A DNA stretch of 64,000 nt from Microbacterium sp. Clip185. Its GTDB lineage: Bacteria > Actinomycetota > Actinomycetes > Actinomycetales > Microbacteriaceae. Each line of letters opens with the position of its first letter. The stretch's first letter is position 1. This document shows, in pieces, positions 51,725 through 62,300 of the stretch. The notes under the pieces are model-generated. The model did no database searches. It was not told the origin of the DNA and saw nothing but the letters and a program-made list of their open reading frames with translations. The stretch is taken from positions 620,001 through 684,000 of the forward strand of contig NZ_CP117996.1 of the NCBI RefSeq assembly GCF_028743715.1, written 5' to 3'. Position numbers and translations under genes: made by a program.

Positions 51725-52669
51725 GTGAGCGAGTCTACCGAGCCCGGAAGCGGCGAGTCCGGCGCCTACCGTTCGTCGCGCTTCGAGCGCTCGGCGGACG
51801 GAGCCTGGACCGCTCACCGCCAGGAGGCGGCCCCCGCGGGACGCTTCGACAACCTCGGTCTCGTCGAGGCGGAGATCGAAGAACGCCCCGAACCCGAGCG
51901 TCGAGGTCGGCGGCGGCGTCCGCCTGTACCGCGTGTCTGGCTGCAGGGCGGCAGTACGACGCAGCGGTGGAGCTGGCCGCTCGTGGGCGGCGCCCTCATG
52001 GGGCTCGGCGCGGGGCTGTTGATCGCGACCGCGGCGTCGACGCTCATCGGCGGAACGCTGGGCGGGTGGGTCGGCAGCATCGTGCTGTGGGTCTCGATGA
52101 TCCTGCCCGTCGTGTTCGCCTACTCGCGTTCGGTGCCCCGGGGCCTCCTGCGCTTCCGGGCGGCGGATCTCCTGTTCGGGCTTGTCCTCGGGCTCGCTCT
52201 GCGCGTCGTCAGCGGATGGTTGGCGCAGGCGGAGCGGGGTACCGCGCCCTGGCCCGCGCTGCCCACCACCAACGGCGGCCTCTCGGGGGTGGACTGGCTC
52301 GCCGATGCCGTCGTGCCCATCCTCGTCTCACCCGTCGTCGAGGAGTTCTTCTTCCGCGGGTTCCTGCTCGTCGCGCTGTACACCGTGTTCCGTCGCCTCA
52401 CCCGGTTGCCCTCGGCGGCCGGTGCGGGGGCGGCTCTGATCAGCACGGGCATCTTCCTGCTGCTTCACCAGTTCACCGGATCGCTGTCCGGCGACGCATC
52501 CGGGGCCGCATCCATCGCGCTCTTCGGGCTCGCGACGGGGGTGCTCGTGCTCGTCACGGGCAGATTCTGGGCGGCCCTCATCGCCCACGTCGTCTTCAAC
52601 GGCTCGTATGTCGCGCTCGCCGTCGTCGGCACCCTCGCGGGGCTCAACGGAGGGATCGTCGCGGCCTGA
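51725..52669 (+). CDS. CPBP family intramembrane glutamic protease
   Basis: A 314-residue membrane protein of the CAAX-protease/bacteriocin-processing (CPBP) family. A disordered acidic-basic N-terminus of about 75 residues is followed by about eight helices. Motif 1 is VVEEFFFRGF (EExxxR) and motif 2 LLHQFTG carries the His. Members cleave or process envelope proteins. GTG start chosen over an upstream frame-open ATG because of the TAACCT box. Confidence 0.88.
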   Translation: MSESTEPGSGESGAYRSSRFERSADGAWTAHRQEAAPAGRFDNLGLVEAEIEERPEPERRGRRRRPPVPRVWLQGGSTTQRWSWPLVGGALMGLGAGLLIATAASTLIGGTLGGWVGSIVLWVSMILPVVFAYSRSVPRGLLRFRAADLLFGLVLGLALRVVSGWLAQAERGTAPWPALPTTNGGLSGVDWLADAVVPILVSPVVEEFFFRGFLLVALYTVFRRLTRLPSAAGAGAALISTGIFLLLHQFTGSLSGDASGAASIALFGLATGVLVLVTGRFWAALIAHVVFNGSYVALAVVGTLAGLNGGIVAA

Positions 52670-52757
52670 ACCGCTGCGGGTGAAGCGGCGGGTGAAACCC
52701 GGCGCTGACGCGATCCGGCATCCGCATCGCGCCGTTAGCGTCTGTTCACCCGATCTC

Positions 52758-52799
52758 CCCTGTCGTAGATCGACGCGGCGTCGTCGATCTACGACAGGG
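52758..52799. repeat. 18-bp perfect inverted repeat
   Basis: CCCTGTCGTAGATCGACG (52758-52775) and its complement (52782-52799) are separated by 6 bases, about 90 bp after the CPBP stop and 29 bp before the small ORF at 52828. No T-run follows. It may be a terminator for CPBP or a binding site for a regulator of the small ORF. Confidence 0.8.
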
Positions 52800-52827
52800 C
52801 AGCACCCTCATTCGTCCGGAGGCCCCT

Positions 52828-52944
52828 ATGCCCCGCTCTTCCCGCGCCGCCGTGCGCATGGCCATGCTCGGTCTCACCCTGATCCTCGCGGCGAGCGTCC
52901 TGCTCGGTGCGATCGCGCTCATGCGCGGCACCCTGGCGCTCTGA
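52828..52944 (+). CDS. Small single-helix membrane peptide
   Basis: A 38-residue ORF: basic start (MPRSSRAAVRMAM), one hydrophobic helix (LGLTLILAASVLLGAIALM) and a short tail. GGAGG lies 7 nt upstream. It is convergent with, and 3 bp from, the end of the DyP gene. Too short for a confident family call, but the ribosome site and codon bias support it. Confidence 0.55.
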   Translation: MPRSSRAAVRMAMLGLTLILAASVLLGAIALMRGTLAL

Positions 52945-52947
52945 GCC

Positions 52948-54132
52948 TCAGCGTCCGAGGCTCGCGCCGAGGGCGCCGTCGGTGCGTCCCGGCACGATGA
53001 GGAACGACGCGGATGCGGTCGGCGTGGCGAACGTCATCAGATCGTCCGTCTCGTCGAGGCGATGCTGCGTGCGCACGAAATCGTCGAGCTCGCGCTGGAA
53101 GCACATGAACAGCAGGCCGTCGTCGGGCGCCTCACCCGGGCCCGCGGCATTGCTGTACGCGTACCCGCGTCGGAGCATGAGCCGGCTGCCTGTGAAGGAG
53201 GGGTGGGCCGCGCGCACGTGGGAGCGGGATGGCACGAGATAGCTGCCGTCGGGGCTCTTCGCGGTGAGATCCGCCTCGGCCGTGGGCCCGCCGCCCGAGA
53301 GGGGGTCGCCCGTGGCGCGGACGCGGCCGACGACCGCATCCTGACGCTCGCCCGGCAGCGCGTGGAAGCCCGTGGTGTCGAGCCGGAGGCGTCGGATCAC
53401 CGCGATCGTCCCGCCCGCCGCGGGGCCGTCGGCGATCCAGACGTTCTCGTCGAGCTCGTCGTCGCCGTGGGGGACGATGATGCCGTCGTGGTAGCCGAGG
53501 GGGTTGCGCACGATCGTGCCCTCGCCCGCGCCTCGCACGCACGGCTGCGTCCACCGGCGGACGGCGCCGGAGGCGGCGGCGAGGACGTCGGCGATGCTCG
53601 CGTGCAGTGCGCCCGCATCCGATGCGTAGGCCGAGATCAGCAGATCTCCGCCGCGCATGTCGTCCGCGAGCGACGCATCGCTCGCGAAACGCGGGAGCTC
53701 GTCCGCCCCCGGAAGGGAGGCATCGATCGCGGTGACCAGTCTCGGGCCGATCCCGATCGTGATCGTGAGGTCGCCGGGGCCGTCGGGCAGCACGATGCGC
53801 TCGGTGGCCGCGGGGTCGGTGAGGGCGTCGATGCGCTCGCCGAGCGCCGCCAGCATCGCGAGCACCCCCGCCGCGGTGGTGATCTCGGGGGTGTCCGCGA
53901 CCACGACCAGTCCGTTGCGCTGCGGCGTGGCCGGACGGGCGATGCCCGCCTGCGTGCGCCCGCGGGAGGGTACCGCCCCGGTCTCGGTCGTCGGTGCGGC
54001 ATCGGGGGCGCCCGGCACACCCTGCGCGAGCGCCCATCCGCCCGCGGCGCCGAGGGCCGCCCCGCCGAGGCCGATGCCCCCGCTCAGCAGCAGCGCCCGT
54101 CTGCTGATCCCGGATGCGGGCCTGTCGCTCAC
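52948..54132 (-). CDS. Tat-exported DyP-type peroxidase (EfeB-like)
   Basis: A 394-residue DyP-type haem peroxidase. A twin-arginine signal (SGISRRALLLSGGIGLGGAALGAAGG) is followed by a linker and the enzyme domain. GYHDG (LGYHDGII) matches the DyP GxxDG distal motif, and SHVRAAHP carries the expected proximal His. EfeB-type members act on haem, iron or dyes outside the cell. It starts at GTG overlapping the lipoprotein stop (GTGA), as third gene of a coupled operon with a beta-helix lipoprotein. No EfeU or EfeO is nearby. Confidence 0.9.
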   Translation of the reverse strand: MSDRPASGISRRALLLSGGIGLGGAALGAAGGWALAQGVPGAPDAAPTTETGAVPSRGRTQAGIARPATPQRNGLVVVADTPEITTAAGVLAMLAALGERIDALTDPAATERIVLPDGPGDLTITIGIGPRLVTAIDASLPGADELPRFASDASLADDMRGGDLLISAYASDAGALHASIADVLAAASGAVRRWTQPCVRGAGEGTIVRNPLGYHDGIIVPHGDDELDENVWIADGPAAGGTIAVIRRLRLDTTGFHALPGERQDAVVGRVRATGDPLSGGGPTAEADLTAKSPDGSYLVPSRSHVRAAHPSFTGSRLMLRRGYAYSNAAGPGEAPDDGLLFMCFQRELDDFVRTQHRLDETDDLMTFATPTASASFLIVPGRTDGALGASLGR

Positions 54133-54902
54133 GGTGCCGTCTCCGCCGCCGCGGTGAACACGTCGGGCAGCGTGACACCGCCGGCATCCGCGAAGGCGAC
54201 CGTGGTCCACTCCGCCGCCCCGCCGAGGCGCACATCGAGCCTGCGCAGGAGCGAGGTGTCGTCGAGCCAGTAGCGCACGGTCGCCGAGTCGGGGTCGGCG
54301 GCGGGCGTCGCGGCGACCGCGTCGCTCTCGGGTCCGGCGTACACGGTCAACGTCTCACCGTCGACGTCGCGGGTGCCGAGCCAGAGCGCTCCGCCCTGCT
54401 GCAGCAGCAGCGGGTTGTCGGGCCGGTCGGCACCGAGCTGCGCGATGACGGCCAGCACCGCGTCGCGGCGGGATCCGGTGGGATCGAGCGCGGCGCCGGT
54501 CCAGGCGGTGTCGAGCTGATCCGCATCCGGGATGGGCAGCGGCGCGGGGTCGTCACCGGTGGGCGTCGCGGCCGAGGCCGGATGCGTGCCCGCGACCTGC
54601 GCGTTCCACAGCAACAGCTGCGGGTCGACGCTCTGCCACAGGCCGTAGCCGATCGCCGTCGCGTAGTCGTACCAGCCGTCGAAGCGCGTTTCGCTGCCGC
54701 CCTCGGTGAGCGAGAACGAGATCGCGCGAGCGCCCGCATCCTGGTTGCGCAGCCGCATGATCGCGAGGTTCTGCGCCTCCTCGCTCGTGAGCGGGCGCGC
54801 ATCGGATGCGGCGAAGTCGTCGGAGGAGGCCCCGGCGCACCCGGTGAGAGCGGTGATCGTGACGGCGGCGACCGCCAGCGCGGCGGCGAGGCGGCGTCTC
54901 AT
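54129..54902 (-). CDS. Exported lipoprotein, second gene of the DyP operon
   Basis: A 257-residue lipoprotein (LTGC lipobox, Cys22). The mature part begins with an acidic-Ser stretch, then SFSLTEGGSETRFDGWYDYATAIGYGLW and TLTVYAGPESD...ATVRYWLDDTSLLRRLDVRL, a beta-rich pattern reminiscent of LppX/LolA-type lipid carriers, but I regard that only as a hint. It overlaps both neighbours (ATGA and GTGA). In an exported DyP-linked operon it may hold a cofactor or substrate. Confidence 0.82.
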   Translation of the reverse strand: MRRRLAAALAVAAVTITALTGCAGASSDDFAASDARPLTSEEAQNLAIMRLRNQDAGARAISFSLTEGGSETRFDGWYDYATAIGYGLWQSVDPQLLLWNAQVAGTHPASAATPTGDDPAPLPIPDADQLDTAWTGAALDPTGSRRDAVLAVIAQLGADRPDNPLLLQQGGALWLGTRDVDGETLTVYAGPESDAVAATPAADPDSATVRYWLDDTSLLRRLDVRLGGAAEWTTVAFADAGGVTLPDVFTAAAETAP

Positions 54903-56206
54903 CCGCGCGCTCCGGCGGCGAGCAGGTCGGCCGCCGGAAGCGGGTAGCGGCTGAGGTCGGGGGCGCCCACGGAGTCGGGGAGCGAGCGCGCCGGAGCCTG
55001 GGGATCGGGCAGCTGCGGCTGCGGCGGCGGCGGGGGCACGGCGCGGAAGCTCACTCCGGGCGGTGCGACGGATGAGGGCAGCTCCGCCGCACTCGCTGCG
55101 GGCTGGTCCACACCGCCCGCGCAGTCCGCGGTGAGGCCCGCAGGCAGCACCGTCACGGCGGCGGGATCGACGCAGTTGCCCTGCGCGGGCGCCCGGGGCC
55201 CCGAGATGTTCGCGGTGTCGACGCCGTTCGCCTCGAAGGCGTTGCCGCTGAAGTCGTTGCTCGCAGCTCTCAGATCCTCGGTGCCCGCCAGCAGCACACC
55301 CGCCCGCGCGTTGCCCGCGATGCGGTTGTCGCGGATGTCGTTGCTCGTGCCGCCGCTGATGCCGATGCCGATGCCGAACCCGCCATCCGCCTGCACGGGC
55401 GAGGTGGGCTCGACGTTGTCCGAGACGAGGTTGCCGACGACCGTGTTGCCGGACTGTGGGACGAAGGCCTCCTGGTAGTTGGAGATCAGCGTCAGACCCA
55501 CGCGGTTGCGGCTGAAACGGTTGCCCACGATGTAGACGCTGTCGGAGGCATTGGCGTTCTCGAAGCCGACGGCGTTGTTCTCGGCGATGTTGTCTCTGAC
55601 GGTGATGTCGCAGTCGCGGCACTGCCCGACGTAGATGCCGCTGTCTGCGGAGCCGGAGGCGTAGGAGTTCGAGATGACGCCGTGCTGGGCGTCGAAGGCG
55701 TATAGCCCGTACAGGCCGTTGTTGTACGCGGTCACGTGATCGATCGAGAAGCGCTGCACCGGCGGGAACTTCTCGGGATCGAGGTGCGTGTACCCGCCGC
55801 CGCCGTGCGCCGTGGGGCCGTTCTCGTCGTGGAGGCCCGTCACCAGCACTCCGTAGAAGGTCGCGCCCGTGACAGTGAGGTTCTCGACGCTGACGCCGTC
55901 GGCGATTGCGACGATCCCGTAGGGGCGCTGTCCTTCGCCGTCGACGACGGTCTCGTTGCGATTCAGACCGCGAACCGTCACGCCCGGCTTGTCGACGAGG
56001 ACCTGCTCGGGATAGACGCCCGGCGAGACGAGGATGAGCCCGCCTTCGGCGACCCGTGTCACTGCCTCGGAGATCGTGGGGGCGTCCGCCGGCACGGCGA
56101 CCGTCTCGAGCGTCGCGGGTTCGGCGGCGCACGCGGCGAGAGCGGATGCGGCCAGGGCGAGGGCAGCGAGAGCGGCCGCGAGACGGCCCCTCGAGGAAGC
56201 AGGCAT
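54899..56206 (-). CDS. Right-handed beta-helix lipoprotein (NosD-like)
   Basis: A 435-residue lipoprotein with lipobox LAAC (Cys25). The core is a parallel beta-helix: repeated turns such as TISEAVTRVAEGGLILVSPGVYPEQVLVDKPGV, VENLTVTGATFYGVLV, VISNSYASGSADSGIYVGQCRDCD, and NDIRDNRIAGNARAGVLLAG follow the NosD/pectate-lyase-like periodic pattern. Two Cys pairs (CRDCD, NCVD, DCAG) could bind a metal or form disulphides. It opens the DyP operon. NosD itself works in copper insertion; a similar role here is a guess. Confidence 0.88.
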   Translation of the reverse strand: MPASSRGRLAAALAALALAASALAACAAEPATLETVAVPADAPTISEAVTRVAEGGLILVSPGVYPEQVLVDKPGVTVRGLNRNETVVDGEGQRPYGIVAIADGVSVENLTVTGATFYGVLVTGLHDENGPTAHGGGGYTHLDPEKFPPVQRFSIDHVTAYNNGLYGLYAFDAQHGVISNSYASGSADSGIYVGQCRDCDITVRDNIAENNAVGFENANASDSVYIVGNRFSRNRVGLTLISNYQEAFVPQSGNTVVGNLVSDNVEPTSPVQADGGFGIGIGISGGTSNDIRDNRIAGNARAGVLLAGTEDLRAASNDFSGNAFEANGVDTANISGPRAPAQGNCVDPAAVTVLPAGLTADCAGGVDQPAASAAELPSSVAPPGVSFRAVPPPPPQPQLPDPQAPARSLPDSVGAPDLSRYPLPAADLLAAGARG

Positions 56207-56395
56207 GACCGGATACTAACCGGGCCCGACGCCGGTCTCCGCGTCCGCATCGGATGCGGGTGAAAGGGCGGGTGAAATACCCGGCTCACCCGGCTGGACG
56301 TGCGGTGCGAACGAGAGCCTGAGTTGTCATCCCTGCCCGAGGGAGGACTTCCCCTGTTCTCGCACGCCCGCCCGAGAGTCCGCCGGAGGACCGTC

Positions 56396-59300
56396 ATGCC
56401 CACTGCCCTTGCCCGCCCCAGACATGCCCGCCGGCGCCTGCTCGGCGCGGCCATGGCGTGGACGCTCGCCCTCACCGGCGTTGGCCTCGCCGCGGCGGCA
56501 CCCGCATCCGCCGCGCCCGAGGACGAGGTTCGCGGAACCGTCTTCCGCGACTTCAACGGCAACGGCTTCTTCGACACCGGCAACGCCGCAGGAACGGGTC
56601 AGGCCAACGACCGCGGCCTCGCGGGCGTCACGGTCACGGTCGTCGACGGCGCCGGTACGACGCTGGGCACGACGACCTCCGCGGCCGACGGCACCTACGC
56701 GATCGACGCGTCGGATGCGCTGAGCTCCCACGTGCGCGTCGAGTTCTCCGACTGGCCCACCGCGTACGAGCCGAGCGGCACGAGCACGGCGGGCAGCAAC
56801 GGCACGAGCGTGCAGTTCGCCGAGGTCGGCCAGTCGGGCGTCGACTTCGCCCTGAACCAGCCGGCCGACTACTCCCAGGCGCAGGCGCCGATCGTCACCT
56901 CCATCCAGCGGGCGGGCGCCCCTTCGGCGGCGCAGGGCGGCTCGGCTGCGGCCATCAACGGTGCGGCGATCACAGCGCTGCCGTACCAGGCGAGCTACCG
57001 CGGTGCGCAGCCGTCCGGATTCGCGAACCTCACCACGCTGGCCACGTTCGGCGAGGTGGGTGCGGTCTCGAGCGTCGTCTATCAGGCGCAGTCCAACACC
57101 GTGTTCGCCTTCGCCACCTACAAGCGTCAGAGCGGTCTCGGGTCCCTCGGCATCGGCGGCGTGTACCGGGTGAGCGACGTGCTCGGCGCCGACGGCAAGC
57201 CCTCGGATGCGGGCTCCGTCACACCGTGGCTCGATCTGACCGACCTGGGGATCGATCTCGGTACGGCAGCAAGCAACGCCGCGCGTGGGCTCACCTCCGC
57301 GACCACCGCCACCCACGACGTGGACGGGTTCGAGAAGGCCGGCAAGATCGGCGTCGGCGGCGTCGCCCTCTCGGCCGACGGCTCGACGCTGTACTTCGTC
57401 AACCTGAACGACAAGAAGCTATACGCGATCGACGTCTCCGACCCGGCGGTGACCCCGACGACCTACACCTCGTGGGACCTCGGCCTCGGCGACGGTCAGC
57501 GCCCCTGGGCCGTGACGGTGCACGGCGGCTCGATCTACGTCGGCTACGTCGACTCCGGCGAGACCGCGGCCGGCCCGCGGCCCGGGCTCGCCGCCGCCGC
57601 CGCAGACATGTCGCTGCACGTGCTCGCCACGCCCGCCGATGCACCCGGCACGTGGACCGAGGTGCTCTCCTCGTCGCTGGGCTACGCCAAGGGTGACGTC
57701 GCCATGGGTGCGCTCGGCACCCAGGCCAAGCGCTGGAACAGCTGGACCGACACGTGGACGTGGTCGGGCGGCTCGGTCAGCGAGGCCAACGGCGGCTGGC
57801 ACATCTACCCTCAGCCGATCCTCTCAAGCCTCTACTTCGACGACCAGGGCTACCTCAGCCTGGGACTTCTCGACCGCACGGCGGTCCAGGGCGGCAACCG
57901 CAACTGGGGCACCGTCAGCACGGGCTTCTACGAGACCGCATCCGGTGGCGACCTGCTGATCGCCGCTCCCAGCGGAGCGGGCTTCGTGATGGAGAACAAC
58001 GGTGTCGTGGGCACCCGCACGGCGGCCGTCGGCGCGACGCCCGAAGGCCCCGGCGGACGGGAGTTCTACGACGACCGCCAGAACCTCGGAGGCGGTACCT
58101 ACCACCGGGAGAACTCGCTCGGCTCCGTCATCGGCATGCGCGGCACGGGTGAAGTCGTCGCGACCACCTACGACCCGCTCGGCGGCATCCGGCTGGCCGG
58201 ACTCCAGTGGTTCAACCAGAACAACGGACGCTCGATCTCCGGCTACGAGCAGACCCTCGACGGCGGCGGCTCGGCCTCGCCCGACGGCACGTTCCAGAAG
58301 GGTGGCGGCCTCGGTGCCGTGGCCCTGGTCGCCCGCGAAGCGCCGGTCGAGATCGGCAACCGTGTGTGGTTCGATGCCGATCAGGACGGCATCCAGGATG
58401 CCGACGAGCCCTCGATCGCCGGCGTCACGGTCGAGCTGCGCGACAGCACCGGAAACGTCGTCGCCACCAAGGTCACGGACGAGAACGGCGAGTACTACTT
58501 CCGCTCCGACGCCGACGGCTTCGCCACCTCCGGCGACTACACGGTGACGTTCGTCAAGCCCACCTCGGGCAACGTGGATCTGCGTGGACCCAACGCCGCG
58601 AGCTTCGGCGACGTGCGCTGGGAAGACGCATCCTTCACGAAGACCGCCCAGGGCGGCGACCGGGCGATCGACTCGAACGCCGACGCATCCGGCAACGCGC
58701 CGGTCACGATCGCCGGCGCAGGGTTCAACGACCACACGATCGACGCCGGCTTCGTCGCGAACGTCCCGTTCACGGTGGAGAAGGACATCGACGCCTCGGG
58801 AGGCGCTGCCACAGACGGGCAGCAGTTCACGATCGATCTCGCCGCGCGCGACTTCCGCGGCGGATCCCTCTCGCCCCCGCTCACTCAGAACAGCGTGACC
58901 CTCGAAGCGGGTGAGGTCTCCGGCGCGTTCACCGTGCCCGTCGGGACCCGCATCAAGCTCTCGGAGAGCGACCCCAAGGTGAAGTCCTACGTCGTGTCGG
59001 GCGCCGGTGCAGCGGATGCCGACGGCTACCACGCGCTGACCGGGACGGGTACGACGCTCGCCCTCGTCGTGACGAACACCCTGTTCGCCCCGGGCACGAT
59101 CACGGTGACCAAGGACGTCACCGGCGACTTCAGCCTCGCCTCGGACCAGCTGGCGGACGCGGTCTTCACCGTCGCGTACACCTCGGCCGCAGGCAGCGGC
59201 ACGCTCGAGCTGAAGAGCGCCGACTGGAAGGCGACGAGCATTCCGTTGCCCTACGGCACCGTCGTGACCTTGAGCGAGCCCACCATCACGGGCGTCGACC

Positions 59301-62300
59301 CGAGCGTCGCCTTCGCTACGCCCGTGTGGAGCTCCGGCGACAACGGCGACGGCACGGCCACCGTGACCGTCGGCGACGGCACCGATACCGCGCTCACGCT
59401 CACCAACCCCTCGACGCTGTTGACCGGGAGCTTCTCGATCACCAAGGACGTCACCGGGCCCGGCGCATCCCGGGTGCCCGCGACGACGGCCTTCGTCGCG
59501 GAGTACTCCGTCGACGGCGGCACGACGTGGACCGACCTCGCCGAGGTCGTCGACGGCGAGACCGTCGCGGGACCCGCGGCGCTGCCCACCGGATCCTCGG
59601 TCCTGGTGCGCGAGAAGGCAGCGCCGACCCTGCCCGATGTGGCCTGGGGTCAGGTCGCCTTCTCCGGAACCGGCGTCGTCGACAACGGCGACGGGACCGC
59701 GACGATCACCATCGGCAACGGCACGACCGTGCAGGTGACGATGCAGAACCCGACGACGCCGTTGAACGGCCAGTTCTCGGTGACGAAGGACGTGACGGGA
59801 CCGGCCGAGACGCTTCTGGATGCGGACACGACCTTCGACGTCGACTACGTCTGGTCGGGCGGCAACGGCACCCTCACCGTGCGCAACGGCGAGACGGCCA
59901 CGTCACCCTCGTTCCCGACGGGCACGGTCGTGACCGTGACCGAGGTCGCGCCGACCGACGGACTTCCCGCAGGCGCCGACTGGGGCACTCCCGCGCTCAC
60001 GATCGACGGAACCCCGGCGGCGAACGGGTCGACCATCACGATCGGCGACGCCACGACGATCGCCGTCGTGGTCGATAACCCGACGACCGTGACCCCCACC
60101 GTCGAGATCCGCAAGGGCGACGGCGACGAGGCGACGAGCACCATCGTGCACGAGGCGGACACCGTCGCAGACGGCCAGGCCTACGGGCCGGACGAGTCGC
60201 GCAGCGTCGTGTTCCGTGTCGTGAACACGGGCCCCGAGCCGCTGCGCAAGGTGGCCATCACCGACGCCACGGTCGCCGGAGGCGCGGTGACGCAGCTGAG
60301 CTTCGCCTTCCCCGACGGATCGACGACGGCGGCGGACTACGACGCCGCCACGGGCGTCTGGACGGCCGAGTGGGCGAACACGTTCGCTCCCGGCACCACC
60401 GAGTGGGCCGTCGGCGATGTCATCGTCGGCACCGCCCAGCTCACGCCCCGCGTCGGCGACGGTGCGCACCAGGACGTCGCGACAGTAACGGCAGAGGGTG
60501 CGCTCTCCGGCCAGCCCGTCGGCGACGAGAACGGCTACAACGCCTTCACGGGTGCGATCCAGGTGATCAAGTACGACGGCAACCTGCCCGACCCGGTCGT
60601 GAAGGACGCGACCGGCGGCTGGACCACTCCCGCGAAGCCGCTGCTCTCGCCCGCGCAGGACGCGAACACCCAGGACACCGCCGTGACCTACCCGGTGCTC
60701 ACGCCGCAGAAGGTCCGGTGGGTGGTCACCAACACGGGCGACACCTGGCTCACCGATCTCTCATTGGTCGATCTCACCCAGAACGGCCCCGCGGTGGGTG
60801 ACGACTGGACGGCAGACCTGTCCGCCTTCGGCGGGCCCGCGGACTACTCGTTCACCGCGAACGGCAACTGGCAGGGACTCCTGCCGCCCGGAGCCTCGTT
60901 CTTCGCCGAGGGGACGCTCACGCTGCCCGCATCGACGACGCACGCCGACGAGGTGACCGTGGTGGGAACGGTCGTCGTGCCCGAGACGGATGCGGACGGC
61001 AAGCCGACCGATCAGCCCGCCACCTCCGGCGGCACGCCGGTCACGGCCAAGCACGACGACGGCACCCCCTACACCGTGACCGACGAGGACCCCTTCCACG
61101 CCGAGACCGGTGTGGGACCTATCGTCGACATCCAGAAGGGCGACGGCTCGGGGACGACCATCGACAACGAAGCCGACACGATGGCGGACGGCGAGGCGTA
61201 CACACCCGGTGAGACGCGCACGATCGTCTTCCGCTCCACCAACACCGGCGACGAGCCCCTCGTGTCGGTCGAGCTCGGCGACGTGACGATCGCCGGCGGC
61301 GCCGTGGTCTCGATGAGCTGGACCCTGCCCGACGGCACAGCGCTGCCGGCGACGCAGGACGCCGCCACCGGCGCGTGGACGGCGTCATGGCCCGGTCCCT
61401 GGCAGCCCGGCGACGTGATCACCGGCACGGCATCGCTCACCCTGGGGGCAGCCTCCGAGGCGCACGTCGACCGTGCGAGCGTCGACGCGGTCGGTCAGCT
61501 CTCCGGCATCCCGGTCACGGACTCGAACGACTACAACGCGTTCACGGGTGCGATCCAGGTGATCAAGTACGACGGCAACCTCGCCGACCCGGCCATCACC
61601 GACGAGACGGGAGCGTGGGTCACGCCCGCCAAGCCGCTCGCGGACGCCGCGCAGGACGCGAACGACGCCGATCACGCCGTGGAGTATCCGGTGGGAGTGG
61701 CTCAGCCCGTGCGCTGGGTGGTCACGAACGCCGGGACGACGTGGATGACCGACATCACGCTGACGGACACGACGGATGCGGGTCCCGCCATCGGTGCCGA
61801 CTGGACGGCCGACCTGTCGGCGTTCGGTGGGCCCGCGGACTACTCCTTCGCCGAGAGCGGACCCTGGGACGGCCTCCTGCCGCCCGGTGCGTCGTTCTTC
61901 GCGCAGGGGACGCTGACGCTGGCGGCCGCCGCATCGCACGCCGACACGGTCGATGTGACGGGAACCGTCGTGGTGCCCGCGGTCGGAGCCGACGGCGTGA
62001 CCCCGAACGGCGAGCCGTTGCTCGTCGACGGCGACGCCGTGCGCGCCACCGTGCCCAGCCCCGACGACCCGTCGGTGCGCGTTCCCTTCGTCCTCTCCGA
62101 CGACGACCCGTTCCACGCCCGTACGGGCGTCGGCCCCTACGTCGACATCGAGAAGGGCGACGGCGAGGGCACGACGATCGCGAACGACGCCGACACGATG
62201 GGCGACGGTCAGAACTACGCGAACGGCGAGACCCGCACGATCGTGCTGACCGTCACCAACACGGGCGACGAGGACCTGCACCGTGTGGTGCTGAGCGACG

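Noticed and set aside
52948..54132. A full EfeUOB iron importer
   Set aside because: Only the peroxidase resembles EfeB. The neighbouring lipoproteins lack an EfeO cupredoxin/M75 pattern and no EfeU permease is present.
54129..56132. 667-codon minus-strand frame spanning two of the DyP operon genes
   Set aside because: Only its last 257 codons are a gene (from ATG 54902). The upstream part is the wrong frame of the beta-helix gene and is Arg/Pro-rich.
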